A stretch of DNA of 64,000 bases from Parasteatoda lunata (lineage: Eukaryota > Arthropoda > Arachnida > Araneae > Theridiidae). Both the position numbers and the translations under genes were made by a program. The notes under the pieces are model-generated. The model saw only the letters and a program-made list of their open reading frames with translations, had not been told where the DNA came from and did no database searches. Positions 1-11,405 of the stretch are shown here, one piece after another (the stretch's first letter is position 1; the number at the start of each line of letters is the position of its first letter). The stretch covers positions 60,615,357 through 60,679,356 of the forward strand of contig OX421975.1 in assembly GCA_949128135.1 (NCBI GenBank). Reading direction: 5' to 3'.

Positions 1-598
1 ATGTTTTTTCAATGACTTTATCCTTAAAATTTGATTTAAAAACGTTATCTCTCTGTTAATGTAACTTATAAGAGAAATATTTCGGCAATTAGTTTATATA
101 TATTCGGATATTAGTTTTTTTTCTGTCAAACTTAATTGATGATTCCTAAATTATATGGTATCGGGTCTTGAAATCATTAAAATAAAAATTATTTTGACTA
201 CATTCAAAAACATGAAAAGCTTGTAATTCAAATATAACTTACAGTTGATTTTTGGTCTTGTAAAAAAAAAAATAATAATAATTCCACATAAATTCAAGAA
301 GCCTGTTGCCAAAATAATACAGAACTATTCAAAGATTTTGATGATTCAGTGATTAATCCAACAAATAATGAAAGAATCAGAAATTAAATTCAATGTTTAT
401 TTTTAAAAAAAAATTACGAACTTACAATATCTGTTCTTTCTTCCCATACACGATGCATCGGGATTTAAACTGTTAAATAATAATCCAGTTTTGTAAAAAA
501 TACGTAACTCAATTTTTTAAATTAGATTACAACAAAAAATTGGGAAAAGTAATTGCATCGCTGTGTTTTTTATATAGTGTCGACCGAAAAACTTATGA
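1..598. other. AT-rich non-coding stretch
   Basis: No open reading frame with protein-like composition, RNA fold or repeat end was recognised here. The DNA is simple AT-rich sequence with short homopolymer runs. Confidence 0.5.
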
Positions 599-884
599 CG
601 ATTTTTGATAGGCGGAGCTCCCAAGGGTCCGCTAAAAATATTCAAGTGGTGGTAGCAAAATTTATACTTTAAAATATATTTCTTGTTTTTAAAAATGAAT
701 CATTCAAATTTCTTGATTACAACGAAGAATTGGAAACGTACTGCATGTATTGAAGTCTGATCCACGCTAAATGAATATTATCAATATTGAAGTGGTTGCG
801 AAAGCAGGAAAACTTAAAATTGCACTGATGAGTAATTTGCTACCACTTGAATGTTTTTGGCGGAGCTCCGCCTATCGAAAATCG
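599..884. mobile_element. MITE-like element with terminal inverted repeats
   Basis: The left end reads CGATTTTTGATAGGCGGAGC and the right end is its inverted copy with one change (cgattttcgata...). The inner parts also pair: CAAGTGGTGGTAGCAAA on the left against TTTGCTACCACTTGAATG on the right, spaced by AT-rich sequence. It has no coding capacity. A convincing target-site duplication was not found. It abuts another MITE that begins at 903. Confidence 0.6.
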
Positions 885-902
885 GCACGAACATTCTGAA
901 CG

Positions 903-1310
903 CAGAGATGCCAACTTGCTCCGCTTTACAAAATAGTATTTTCTAGCGGTAACGAAATTTAAGTTATTTTTAGTTAAGTATTTTTAATTTTAACTAATTT
1001 TTCCACCACTAAATATCAAAAATTATAAGAATCATATAACATGCAACCTAAAAGCATTAATTATTTGGTTGCTGTTTTTTAAAGTAGGCGTAACTATGCT
1101 TATAAAATAAGCATAGTTACGCCTACTTTAAAAAACAGCAACCAAATAATTAATGCTATGGTAGAATTTCTACCATTCTACCATAGCATTAATTATTTGG
1201 TTGCTGTTTTCTATAGTAGGCGTAACTATGCTTATTTTATAAGTTATACTATTTAATACGCTACCACTTTATTAAAAATTTTTCAGTGAGCGGAGCAGTT
1301 GGCATCCCTG
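903..1310. mobile_element. MITE (CAGAGATGCC family), 6-bp TSD, containing a foldback core
   Basis: The left terminus is CAGAGATGCCAACTTGCTCC; the right terminus is the inverted AGCGGAGCAGTTGGCATCCCTG-type end finishing at 1310. The hexamer TGAACG directly flanks both ends (897-902 and 1311-1316), a perfect target-site duplication. The element has no ORF and is non-autonomous. Related copies lie at 11653-11901, 26190-26421 and 38352-38656. CAG-starting termini resemble hAT elements, but hAT normally makes 8-bp duplications, so the superfamily is left open. Confidence 0.75.
1053..1235. repeat. Foldback: three alternating 51-bp units
   Basis: A 51-bp unit (1053-1103, starting AGCATTAATTATTTGG) is followed after a 3-base loop by its perfect inverted copy (1107-1157), and then by a third, direct copy (1185-1235) with a small internal difference. 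The 27-base spacer between units two and three is itself built from ATGGTAGA/TCTACCAT inverted repeats. It lies inside the MITE at 903-1310. Confidence 0.9.
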
Positions 1311-1316
1311 TGAACG

Positions 1317-4300
1317 ATCCATTATTGATAGTACTCATTAGAAATATGCATACATATTTTTATTTTTTACTTTCATTATCGATGAATTTAGCGAAGCAAA
1401 AAGAAAAGGAAAATTGTCAGCCTAAAGACTCACAAAGTAAATTTATGAGTTTCAAAAGTAACTATTTTTTCCTTTCAAAAAATCGTGCTTTTATTTTAAA
1501 AAGTATTTTTATTTGAAGTCTATTGAAATAATTAAACAAGATAATAATATTTTAATATGGGGGAAAATAAATTGTTTATTTCAATTAATTACGCTTAATA
1601 TAATAAAGAGAAAATTACGATTGTATTAGCTATAAAAAATAACCCGATATATGCCGAAGTAAAAGTTGGTAGACTATTCTAAATATATTCAAATGTACGT
1701 TATTGAAAATAAGTTACTGAAATCGAACAAAATAATTTAAATCAAATTTATTAAAACAATTCAGTTGAGAATTCATAAAATGTACTACCACATTAATATT
1801 AAAAATGAAATATTCCTGAAATCCAGATTTTTTCCTTCGGCAACTAAAATCTTCAGAAAAGTAAGTAAAGCATATATCTATAAAGCTAATAGTGAGTTTT
1901 TTTATGCACCTTTTCTCAGCATCTAATCAAGAAATTGCTTCAGTTTTTTTCTCGCAGAATATTTACGTGTACATGTTTACCCAGAGAAAATTGTTAATAC
2001 ATATCTTTGGCAGATATTTTTAAGAAAAATTATGATCTGAAAATTTAATTTTTAACAAAAATTTCATCGTTTTTGAGCAAAACTCTTTTATAACTCACAA
2101 AGTATTTTGTCAAAAATTCTGATGTTTGTTACATCCACTAGCTGTGATTGTTTAAAGAGGCTCTGATAGTCTTAAACATCTAATAAACTAGATATATCTA
2201 GAAAGTACGTTTTTGCTTAAACTAATCCGAAAAACTAAAAAATGTGAGTAAAAAAATTATTTTATAAAATTTCCTTCGCGGTTTTCATTACACGCAGATG
2301 TCAACTTGCTCTGCTTTGTAAAAAAAAAAAAAAAAAAAAAAAATATTCTTTTGTTAATGAAATTTAAGTTAATTTTAATAAGGTTTTTTAAAACCCATGA
2401 GATTCTTAATACCATAGACAGTAATCCTACTACTATTAGTTCACACTTGTCATATGAAGTCGTTTATTTCATCTCGTTCAACTCGTTATCAGTTAATTAA
2501 AGAAAGATAAATCAAAAGTGACAATTAAAATCTGGGATAAACACATTCATTTATAGAATAATATCTTCTTTTATTAAAAACAGTTTATAAAATTAGTCTA
2601 AAGAAGAAACCAAAAAGCAAATTAAGAAAACACTTCTCCGCCATAAAGACTTTGTTTTTAATTAATTAATTTTTCAAGCTTTTTTTCATGAAACTGCCTA
2701 CGAAATTTTTAACTATCCGTCAAGCTCTTTAGAGAAAATTTGAGTGTTAGATGTCAGAAGTATTTCATTTATCCACACTAATCCCATGTCTACTCTAGCT
2801 ACCTCTTCTGTATCTATTCTTTGCTTATAATGTAATAATTTATTAATCGCATCTTTACTAATAATGCTATAGTTCATTATTTGTATCTTGATAGGTATCT
2901 AATCTTGAATAATAATGATACAGTTTTATAATATTAAATCGAGACTGCTAGGAATAATTGAGCAAAACTACTTTAAATGAAATTACAACATGCACAACAA
3001 GCAGGTTTTCAGCATTAACTTCCTTCAACAAATAAATGAGAATAATCGTTTTTACGGTTTTTCTAAAAGCCCTTACAATTGAAAAAAAAAACAATTAAAC
3101 GTGATTGTAGTCAGAAATTGAAAAAAAAACGAACAAAAAGTAGACCATTAGTATTCAACTCAACGATAGTATTTTAATTTATTGGATTTTCGTGAGAAAA
3201 AAAAATATTTCCGCAATCACTATAATCCGTAATTAAGAGGTGAGAAAAATAGTTTAATTATGACGAAAATATATTTTCTTCATGGTGAATTTGACGTCTC
3301 GAAATTATATCATTATTAATTTACCAAAAAAAGCAGTAGTACCTTTGTACTTAATTGAAGTTGTTAGTTTCCTCAGTTCTTTTTAGTTACAATAAAAGTC
3401 GCAGTCTAGTAGTGCTGCAGAGTCTTTTGATTTTTGCCAGACTTCTTTTTCATTTTTAAAATGCTAACATAATATGTAAAAATTGCCAATTTTTGGCTGA
3501 TCAAAAAAAAAAAAGATTATCTAGAGGTAGTGGATTGTGAGATATTTTATTAATATTTAGTCAACACTTAAAGAACATAACAGTCATAGTCCTTAAGTTC
3601 AAAAGAGGAGTTTAAATCCTCAGATGGGACATTTTCCCATTCATCGTAAAATATTGGTCTTTTGAGATTGGTCAATAAGGTAACAGGAACACAAACTGGA
3701 TTAGGGATAAGAAATAAACGACATTTCGTCTTAAATTGATCCAGATGAAAATGAAAAGTTTGCAAACATAAAACATTAGGTGAAAATTAATGAAGAGATG
3801 CAAATGGTGAATGTATACAAATGAAGACGACAATTTACAGGTGATATTGAAGGGGTGAAGTCGTATAAACTACTCATGCAGAAGTGACCAACTGATCTAA
3901 GAGTGGCATCTTTTTTAAGATTTTCAAATTTAAATATATTATTAAAATTTGTAGTATTGCAGATAAAAAAAATTTCAAGAAGATTCTGTTGATCTCTTTG
4001 AAATATTGATCAAATGAATCGATTTTAAGGTTAGATGCTAAAAAGTAAAGAATGACGGCAATTAAAATCATTTTAAATCAAATATGTATTAAAATAAGAA
4101 TCAAGTAACAATGTAAAATTCTTGCAACCACATTAAATATAGAAATAAACTATTGCGGAAAATCCAGAAAAGTTGGCAAGTACACGTCATAATTTTTATT
4201 TCTGTTTAACAGACTTAATTGAAAACTATTTTAATCACCACTATATATAAATAATTTGAATAACAATATATAAGTCCGTTAATTTTGTATTTAATTTTAT

Positions 4301-4939
4301 TAATTAATAATTGCCATATTAATTTTATTTTATTTTCAGTGCTGAATTTTGGAAACAATGAAAATACTGACCAAACCCGTAGTAATAACTCGCTACAAAA
4401 TTTAAAGTGATACTGAAATAAATATTAAGTTAAGCAGATTTTGTTTAATTTTTCCAACACTTATTAAATTGAACGTAAGATTATCAATGTAAATATTTAA
4501 ACACATTGTGTTGGTCAAACTCCTTGTAATTCAAATGTATTAAATTAAAACCCAAACTGATCGTAACTCAAATTTATTAAATCAAAAACGAAATAGCATA
4601 CACGCGACTTTAAATATTTGCGATTTACAATACTTTATATATTTGAGAAAAATGTCCCGCCAAAAGAGAGTTGAAGAAGTTGGCCAGCGTGAAATGGTAA
4701 AGCAGAAAAAACTGCTACTACTTTAAATATTGAAGAAAACTCTCCTATTAAAACTGGGAAATTTTGCATCTATCCTTGTATGTATTTTAATATTAATGAC
4801 AATATAAAAACTCTATTACTGTGTTGATTGAAATAATTTTGTAACAATATTCATAGTTACATACAGTAATTTATTTTTAGTGAGCCATTTCTTCTTATTT
4901 CTAAGTTATGATTTCAAAAGTATATGGACATCTACTTAA
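1317..4939. other. Non-coding, AT-rich; partial MITE ends
   Basis: No supportable gene. A half-copy of the CAGAGATGCC MITE left end begins near 2296 (GCAGATGTCAACTTGCTCTG), interrupted by a run of A at about 2320-2342. Internal pieces of the same repeats (TACCACATTAA... followed by an AATCCAG stretch) occur near 1783-1850 and 4128-4185. A short ORF on the - strand at 3568-3765 has no recognisable domain and is not called. Confidence 0.5.
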
Positions 4940-5046
4940 AGCGATGAAAGTTGCTTTTGGCATCTGAATCTTTAGGTGTGTTTCATGTTTTGCACGGTTT
5001 ATTTTATTTCTTTCGTTTAATAAGCATAAACTCTTAGATTTATGTG

Positions 5047-5240
5047 GACATTCTGGACAATGCTGCCCTCCCAACTCTATGGCAATATTTCGGGGAAACC
5101 CCATTTTTCTTTCAGTAGGATTACCGCTCCATTCTCGCATCGAAATTTGCGTAGCCATGGTTTTACGAAATGGTGTTCAAAAACTGGACTGGTCTTCGCC
5201 GCGCCCTAATTTAAATTCCATGGAACATCTTTAGGAGGAA
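5047..5240 (+). pseudogene. Tc1-like transposase relic (C-terminal part)
   Basis: In broken + strand frames the DNA encodes DILDNAALPTLWQYFG followed by a short gap and then KLDWSSPRPNLNSMEHL. These match the consensus of Tc1-family DD34E transposases: the segment before the second Asp motif, and the D-W-P-x-x-S-P-D-L-N-P-I-E motif before the catalytic Glu. Stops and frame changes separate the blocks and the catalytic HDNAP motif is degraded, so it is a dead relic. The 85-codon ORF on the opposite strand (4901-5158) is an antisense shadow of this relic. Confidence 0.7.
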
Positions 5241-6194
5241 TCAAAATTAGAGATTAATTATAGATATAGTTTTATTTCATGGATCTCTTAAATATTAAAA
5301 TATTTTAAATAGAAAAACAAAACAAAGACTCTACCCATTTTAATCATTTTTAGAAAAATTCTCCAGGAAATTTTTAAATTAAAAACTGTCATTATAATGA
5401 AAAACCTCAAAGTGATGTATATTTACTTCCTCTCTTCGCTATATCATTTTAAACGAACAAAGGGCAAATAATTGTTTACAAAACGAAAAAACAAAATGAC
5501 ACTGTTCGAGAAAGAACAATTATGTCTTAAAATGAAATGTGAAGTAAACACTGGACAAGAGATTATGAATCAGTTTGAATGAGACTCCTACAAAGGCAAC
5601 TTGAAACTGAGCTGAAAGCACTCACAAGAAAACCAAAACAACTTAAACTGTATACAATTGAAGATTAAAGAGTATCTTGAGACAATAGAAATATACTTCA
5701 TGATGTAACATATCATGTACAGTTACAGTTTGTCTGATGGGTGTGAATAATGGTCTGCTGTCTTAATGCGTGACATAAATCCATTTCGTTTGAAAGAGAA
5801 GTAAGAGGCCGACAGGAATGTAAGCAAAATACATTATATTATTGTTCCTTTCATGAGCAAAAGATAAATGTTATTCTTCACAAAGTGACGCAAACAAATT
5901 AAATTACTAAATAATAAAAACGTGAACTCAAGATTTCACTTTGTATTTTACTTAATGCCGGATATAAAAATGAACTTCAATCAGAAATCAGCTTCAATAT
6001 TAATTAATAGACTAAGCAATGAAGAGCTTATTTATGTAACCATGTCTTATACAACTCTACTTTAATTTATTAAAGTTTTCATTTAATCTAATTTACTAAA
6101 CCGAGAATCAGACATTAAAACTTTGCACTCTCAGAAGACACTTACATATAAAAAAAAATACTGAATTATGCATTTTTAATGACTTAGTGCTTTT
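5241..6194. other. Non-coding AT-rich stretch
   Basis: No gene or structured element was identified, apart from the left flank of an older dispersed repeat that hosts the SINE at 6205. Confidence 0.5.
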
Positions 6195-6204
6195 ATTAGT
6201 TCAA

Positions 6205-6617
6205 ACTGGGGTCGGTATATCCTGGTTGGTAGGGCGTTGAACTCATGACCGAAAGGTCGTGAGTTCGATCCCCGCCTGCTAAAAACTCCCCGAGTAGTAA
6301 ATAGGAACTGGTGCACGTTAAATCTGTCAGATCACAAAGTCCTCCATGTTCCAATGACAAATCATACTTTTGGGGACACTGAATTGGAGATTGATCGTTC
6401 TCTGGTTCAGGTCAGAATAACGATCTGTGAGTGAAGGAACGGATGTATGAATGGGTCAACCCTATAAGAGGGCTGTGACGTGTGTAGCTAAAGTCATATT
6501 CTTGACCATGGATGGGGCCTCCTAAAAACAAGAAGCGCATCATCTGCCTTAAATTCGCTTGGTTTCACCCAGCAGGCCTGCTGATATTCGCAAGTGGCAT
6601 TAGTAACAATAGCAACA
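6205..6617 (+). mobile_element. tRNA-derived SINE (family B), full length, 10-bp TSD
   Basis: The 5' head resembles a tRNA: A-box-like TGGTTGGTAGGGCG, an anticodon stem-loop GACC-containing hairpin around 6236-6266, and B-box GTTCGATCC near 6271. A roughly 340-bp unrelated body follows, ending in an AACAATAGCAAC tail. ATTAGTTCAA flanks both ends (6195-6204, 6618-6627). The tRNA-like part lacks a clean acceptor stem, so this is a retroposon, not a tRNA gene. A second copy of the host repeat without the SINE exists at 27755-27810, inverted, confirming the insertion point. Confidence 0.85.
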
Positions 6618-6627
6618 ATTAGTTCAA

Positions 6628-7874
6628 GCATCATTTTGAAGTACTCGGAGTGCAACAGATTAAAAAATATGTGTTGTACTTTATAGAAGATTGTTTGCTC
6701 ACAAAAAACTTGATTAAATAATTATACACTCTTGTGTTTTTATAAAAAAAAAGGTAGAAGGACATTTTACCATTTAAAGGGGATAATTACTTTTATTTTA
6801 ATTACCTCTGTAATTGTTTTAAAAAAAATAGCAGTCGTATGATTTCAGATCTAAGTAAAATTTTATAAAGTTATTCAGTCAGAAAATTTCTTGCCCAGTG
6901 TAGTGTAGTAAACAGGAATAAAATAATCGTTTTTATTTGCTCCGTTCTAAACAACGAAACATGCAGAAGTTTGGCAGAAGTTCTCTATTAACTGTATGTA
7001 TGTGTCTAAAAAAATTTTCGTTTATCTGCAAATGTTTATGGAAGAAGGTAAAACTGTACTTATGCATATGGAAGCCAACTCAGAAGCTTCCGTGACAATC
7101 TGAAGCGGTAACCAAATAATTAAAATTAAACTTATTTTTTGCGGGCATTTAAAAATGTATATTTAAAATGAGGTGAATGAGTTAATGACAATTTTAAATG
7201 AGTTTAAATGTAAATTTGAAATGAGTTATGCTGGTCGCTTTTATCGTATTAGCTATGAGAGATCAGTTGACACTTCAGGTTTGGACTTAGTTGATGATGA
7301 TGAAGAGATGAAAATTTATCTGCGGAAACTAAGAATTAATACATCATACGAGTACCCGTCCAATGAGGTCACCTCAGAAATTATGTGATAATTGTTGATT
7401 CAATGGGTTTAGTTGAACCAAAGCAGTTAATTGTTAATTAGAAATAAGGGAAGTGAAAGAGGAGAAGGAATGGACAACATAAATATAGAAGTAATACAAA
7501 CAAAAATCAATGGTAAAACATGGGGTTAATTGGTTAAATTACAAGCACTGTTTTTATTTATTTATTTTAAGAATAAGTAAAATAAATATTAGTAAAAATT
7601 AGTTGCACACTTAGGTGAGTAATGGATTACATCTCTTAATAGTCCGAGAAGGAGAAGAAAAATGCTACTCCTAAACAGGTGGAAAAGATTATTGGTCACA
7701 TTACAATCGTCGATTTGATCCAGTGCACAATTCAGCACAAATGCACTCAGAAGGTAGTACGAAGTAGTGGTAAAAAAAAACATTTTAAATTTAATTTAAT
7801 ATAAATAATAAAATGTAAAAAATCATAAAATTTATTACCACTCGAAATATTAAAAAATAAATTATAGGTGGTGA
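6628..7874. other. Mostly non-coding; one unassigned small ORF
   Basis: Simple AT-rich sequence except for an open frame at 7173-7388 on the + strand, described separately. Confidence 0.5.
7173..7388 (+). CDS. Unrecognised 71-codon ORF
   Basis: An open frame from ATG to TGA with a protein-like mix of residues (acidic patch DLVDDDEEMK, Tyr-rich beginning and end). No domain, signal peptide or membrane segment is recognisable. It has no identified splice sites or neighbours and could be a chance ORF or an exon or fragment of a mobile element. Low confidence. Confidence 0.15.
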   Translation: MNELMTILNEFKCKFEMSYAGRFYRISYERSVDTSGLDLVDDDEEMKIYLRKLRINTSYEYPSNEVTSEIM

Positions 7875-7886
7875 GAAAACCCTAGC

Positions 7887-8462
7887 CGTACAATCACCTG
7901 TGCCAAATGGTTCATTAGAAACTCAAACATCCACAAAGATATTAAAATCCCGACTCTCTTTCAGCATATTTACAAACTTAATGCAGACTTTTACGACAAA
8001 GCAATCAACTGCAATACAGCTAACTTCAACGAAATATTTAAATATGAAAACTTTAAGAAAGACAAAAACCTTAGACCTAAAGTTGCACACTTCACCTCTG
8101 ACGCCTCATACCAAAACTACCAACATAAATAAAAATCTCCAACTCTTACATCAATAGTTCGTAGCAATTGTTCAGAACATCAATAGATTACAGCCTCAAC
8201 TACAATACCAGCCTTGAAATCCGAACCTGCTACCTCATGTTGACAATAAATTCACAGCCATCTTTACTACAGCAAGTTGCTTAGATTTAGTTTCACTTTT
8301 ATTTTCAGTTAAACAAGCAAGGTGCTTACTCTACAATATCAGTCACCCCAGAGACTCTGTATACAAACTGTTTATATATTTATTTAATTTACTGTAATTT
8401 CATGATGAATGGGTCTTCTGTGCGGCCCAGGTGCCCAGCTTTTGTTAAATAAAGTAAGTAAA
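7887..8462 (+). mobile_element. 5'-truncated Jockey-like LINE, 3' end
   Basis: The start of the insert translates, with frameshifts, to the C-terminal tail of a Jockey-type reverse transcriptase (HKDIKIPTL, KADFYDKAINCNTANF). A 3' UTR follows, ending in GCGGCCCAGGTGCCCAGC and an A-rich tail with AATAAAG. GAAAACCCTAGC flanks it on both sides (7875-7886, 8463-8474), a 12-bp target-site duplication. It is closely related to the copy at 27831-28456, which is in the opposite orientation. Confidence 0.85.
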
Positions 8463-8474
8463 GAAAACCCTAGC

Positions 8475-8846
8475 AACCACTCAGGGTCTGATCAGGAGTA
8501 AGCTAATCCCTGTAACTTAAGTGTAGAGAGCCATACTTGCTTACACATCCTCACATTCCTTTAACTCGCCCCCCTCCTTTTGTATGTATTCCCAAACTGT
8601 AAATATTCATTAGTGTTTATTTTTCTCATTGTACTTTAATTTTACCTTTTTTGATGTACTTTTTATTACTTGTAATTTTGTTATTACCTAATAATGGCAA
8701 ATTGCCATTTTTTTTCTCTCACGAACTCCATTTTGCTCCCCAAACTTTATATTTGTCATGTATGTTTCTTAGTCTAATTTCAGAATGAATGGGAAAAGGT
8801 CAGTAAGGCCTCTGACGCCCAGTTCCACTACAACGAACGAACGAAC
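8475..8846 (+). mobile_element. 5'-truncated non-LTR element ending in (AACG)n
   Basis: The insert is bounded by AAAACCCTAGC on both sides (8464-8474, 8847-8857). It ends with GGCCTCTGACGCCCAGTTCC followed by repeated CGAA/AACG units, the same terminus as the 49-bp insert at 25173-25221. It appears to be 3' UTR only. It shares its left target duplication with the LINE fragment ending at 8462, so two retrotransposons landed at the same site. Confidence 0.8.
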
Positions 8847-8857
8847 AAAACCCTAGC

Positions 8858-9447
8858 TGTCAACTCTTGCAATCTCACTACAGAAAGATTTTAGTTTCAT
8901 ATTTAAAGTAGTAACGAAGCTCATGTTATTCCGTTAAATTTTTTGATATTTATAAATGATTATGTCCACTACTACATATTAATAATTACAACAATTATAT
9001 AAAAGCATAATAGCCTTTACGTTAACGAACTTCGTGAGAAGAATATGTTCTGCTATGGCATACAATCAAGATATGTTTATTTCGTTGCTATTAATTTTAA
9101 ATATCTTCATTTTGATTTGAAATGACACAAATATAATAGTTTAAAAGTAAAGTGGTAGCTACAGTAGAAAATATTATATTTGTCTAAACGTAAATGCATC
9201 ACAACAAAAATACATGTGCTTTCGCATCAGTAGTCCGAAATAGGTTCATTCTTTTATCGCGACGACGTGTTAACCGTATTCCAGGAATGTTCGCTGTACA
9301 CTATCGCTGTAATAGTGAATATGGTTATTGATCACAATTGATTATTATTTTTTAAAATGAAATAAGTAAGTTTTAAGAGAATTTGCTTTTTGTTTCAATT
9401 TCAGACACTAAGTTGTGGGACAAAGGAACGTTATTACCGCGATGAAA
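8858..9447. other. Non-coding AT-rich stretch
   Basis: No gene or recognised repeat end was found. Confidence 0.5.
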
Positions 9448-9462
9448 GTGTTAAGATAAAAT

Positions 9463-9615
9463 CTTTATCTTCTTTATTTATAAAAGTTGGGCACCTGGGC
9501 CGCGCAGCGGCCCCTATCCCATACATCTAGAAATTTACATAAGTTTAAAGTGATAACATTTTGAATTTAGCAGTCGATGTGGTAGCTAATAAAAAATTAC
9601 AAGCACTTTGCTTGG
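9463..9615 (-). mobile_element. Severely 5'-truncated Jockey-like LINE 3' end
   Basis: Read on the - strand it contains GCGCGGCCCAGGTGCCCAAC then TTTATAAATAAAG, the 3' terminus shared with 7887-8462 and 27831-28456. The 15-mer GTGTTAAGATAAAAT lies at both sides (9448-9462, 9616-9630), a perfect target-site duplication. Confidence 0.85.
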
Positions 9616-9630
9616 GTGTTAAGATAAAAT

Positions 9631-11001
9631 GTATGCAAGGTTCAAATTTACAAAAAAAAATGGCTTTATTGTGATGGTAATAGTTTCGAATATTTTGTGT
9701 GCAATAATGAATTTAGCTACCCACCGAAGAAGATGCCATGGCCCAACGTTAAGTCAATGCTTATCTATATGTTAAAAACAGAGTTCCAAATGAACATAAA
9801 ATTATTTTTCGGGAAAACAAAAATTATTCCAGTAGTTTAAGTTTTAAAATTTTTGATTCACTCAATAGGTAATCTCTAAATAATTTGAATAATATGTGAT
9901 AATCAATAAGAAATATGGTTTTTCTTATAATCATTTTGCTTCAATGTCTTCCTCTTCCTGTTTACAGAATCACTTGAAAAGATATTAAATTCAATTAAAT
10001 ATATTGAGGATGATTAAAAAAAAAAGCTGTATATTATTGTATCTTAAACACTTCAAAATTTCAAAACTATGAAGGAAGTGAAATAAATTAATTTCATTGT
10101 TCCGAGATATAATTCAGAATTTTATAAATTATATTTAAATTCAGAAATGTAGTTAAGAAAAACAGCAAGTCCTCCCTGATTTCCACATCTTGAAATCTTA
10201 AGGAAGTTTGGAGAGTTAAGTATTTTGTTTTTCTTTTTGGAATTATGTGAAGAATATTATCATAAAATCAGGAAGAATATTTAAACTCTCTTTATTTAGA
10301 GGAAAAGAGGACAAACTGGTGAGAATTTCTCAAACTTGATACTATTCATCTGTACACTTATTGTTATTGCACTAGTTGTTATTGTTATTGTCACGAGAGG
10401 GGGCTAGTGTGGACTTGGGGCTTGTGTAGACAAATGGAATAAACAAGTTGTTTCTCACTCGAAATTTCTCTGTAAAGATTGGCAGATTGGATAGTGCTGC
10501 ACAAAACTGTTTAATAATTTTATTTGTAGGTACGAGTAAACACTTGATAGTTAATTAGTAAATTTAAAAAAAGTTTCTAAAAGGGTAGAGTCTTAATTTG
10601 GTTTTTAATTGCCATATTAGACATTTATTCATCATTTTTTATAATGACAGATAATATGTTATGAATGAAAATGCTTATTATACATTTTAATAATTACTTT
10701 CAATTTTCTTTCTTTAATTAATTAACAATGAGTTTAATCAAACAAATGACTCAGCAAGTCTAGATTAGATACGTAGCAAGCAAAGATGCCAGCTACTCCG
10801 AATTCTAAAATATATTATAAAAAATGATGGATAACTATAAACAAAATTTTTTGAGTTATTGACAAATTTTGTCAACATTTTAAAAGTGTTATTTAACCTC
10901 TTCGAGACGGGCGAGTCACATATGCATTCTCAGGGTTTTGACAATCACAGTAACAAAGATAAAACTGGCAGGCAAACTTTTTTAGAGCAGTTTTTTTTTT
11001 T
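9631..11001. other. Non-coding AT-rich stretch
   Basis: No supportable gene. A TTAACCTCTTCGAGACG sequence near 10896 resembles a piggyBac-type end, but no partner end was found. Confidence 0.45.
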
Positions 11002-11014
11002 AATAGTTTGTCGG

Positions 11015-11405
11015 GAGCCGCGATGGCTCAGGGGATAGAGCGTTCGCCTTCCAATGAGGCGAACCGGGTTCGAATCCCAGTCGATACGAATTCCGCATCC
11101 GGCTTGCACTAACCACAGTGCTGACGTGAAATATCCTCAGTGGTAGACGGATCATGGGTTAGAGTCCCCTTGCCGTCAGGCTAACCGTGGGAGGTTCTCG
11201 TGGTCTTCCTCTCCATGTAACGCAAATGCGGGTTAGCTCCATCAAAAAGTCCTCCACGAAGGCAAATTTCTCCCAATACTCGATCCAGGAGTTCCCTTGT
11301 CTTCCGGATTGGGTTCAAAATTACAAGGCTACGGAGTTGAGCATTAGTAGCCGTAAACCCATTAAGTTGGGTCGGCTGTTCAACGACGGTTATAAAATAA
11401 AATAA
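11015..11405 (+). mobile_element. tRNA-derived SINE (family A), full length, 13-bp TSD
   Basis: The head GCCGCGATGGCTCAGGGGAT includes an A box; an anticodon-like hairpin follows (TCGCCT/AGGCGA stem) and then B box GGTTCGAATCCC. The body is about 310 bp and ends in ATAAAATAAAAT repeats. AATAGTTTGTCGG is duplicated exactly at 11002-11014 and 11406-11418. Related copies lie at 25937-26100 (5'-truncated) and 41111-41474. The 72-codon ORF within it is a coincidence of the SINE body. Confidence 0.9.

Noticed and set aside
3568..3765. 65-codon - strand ORF
   Set aside because: No domain, no splice context and no homologue I recognise; not distinguishable from chance.
4901..5158. 85-codon - strand ORF with a CPEC-type motif
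   Set aside because: The + strand shows Tc1 transposase blocks; the ORF is its antisense shadow.
11015..11080. Possible tRNA gene
   Set aside because: A and B boxes are present, but there is no proper acceptor stem and the sequence is the head of a 391-bp SINE with a target duplication; the same holds for 6205, 41111 and 42621.
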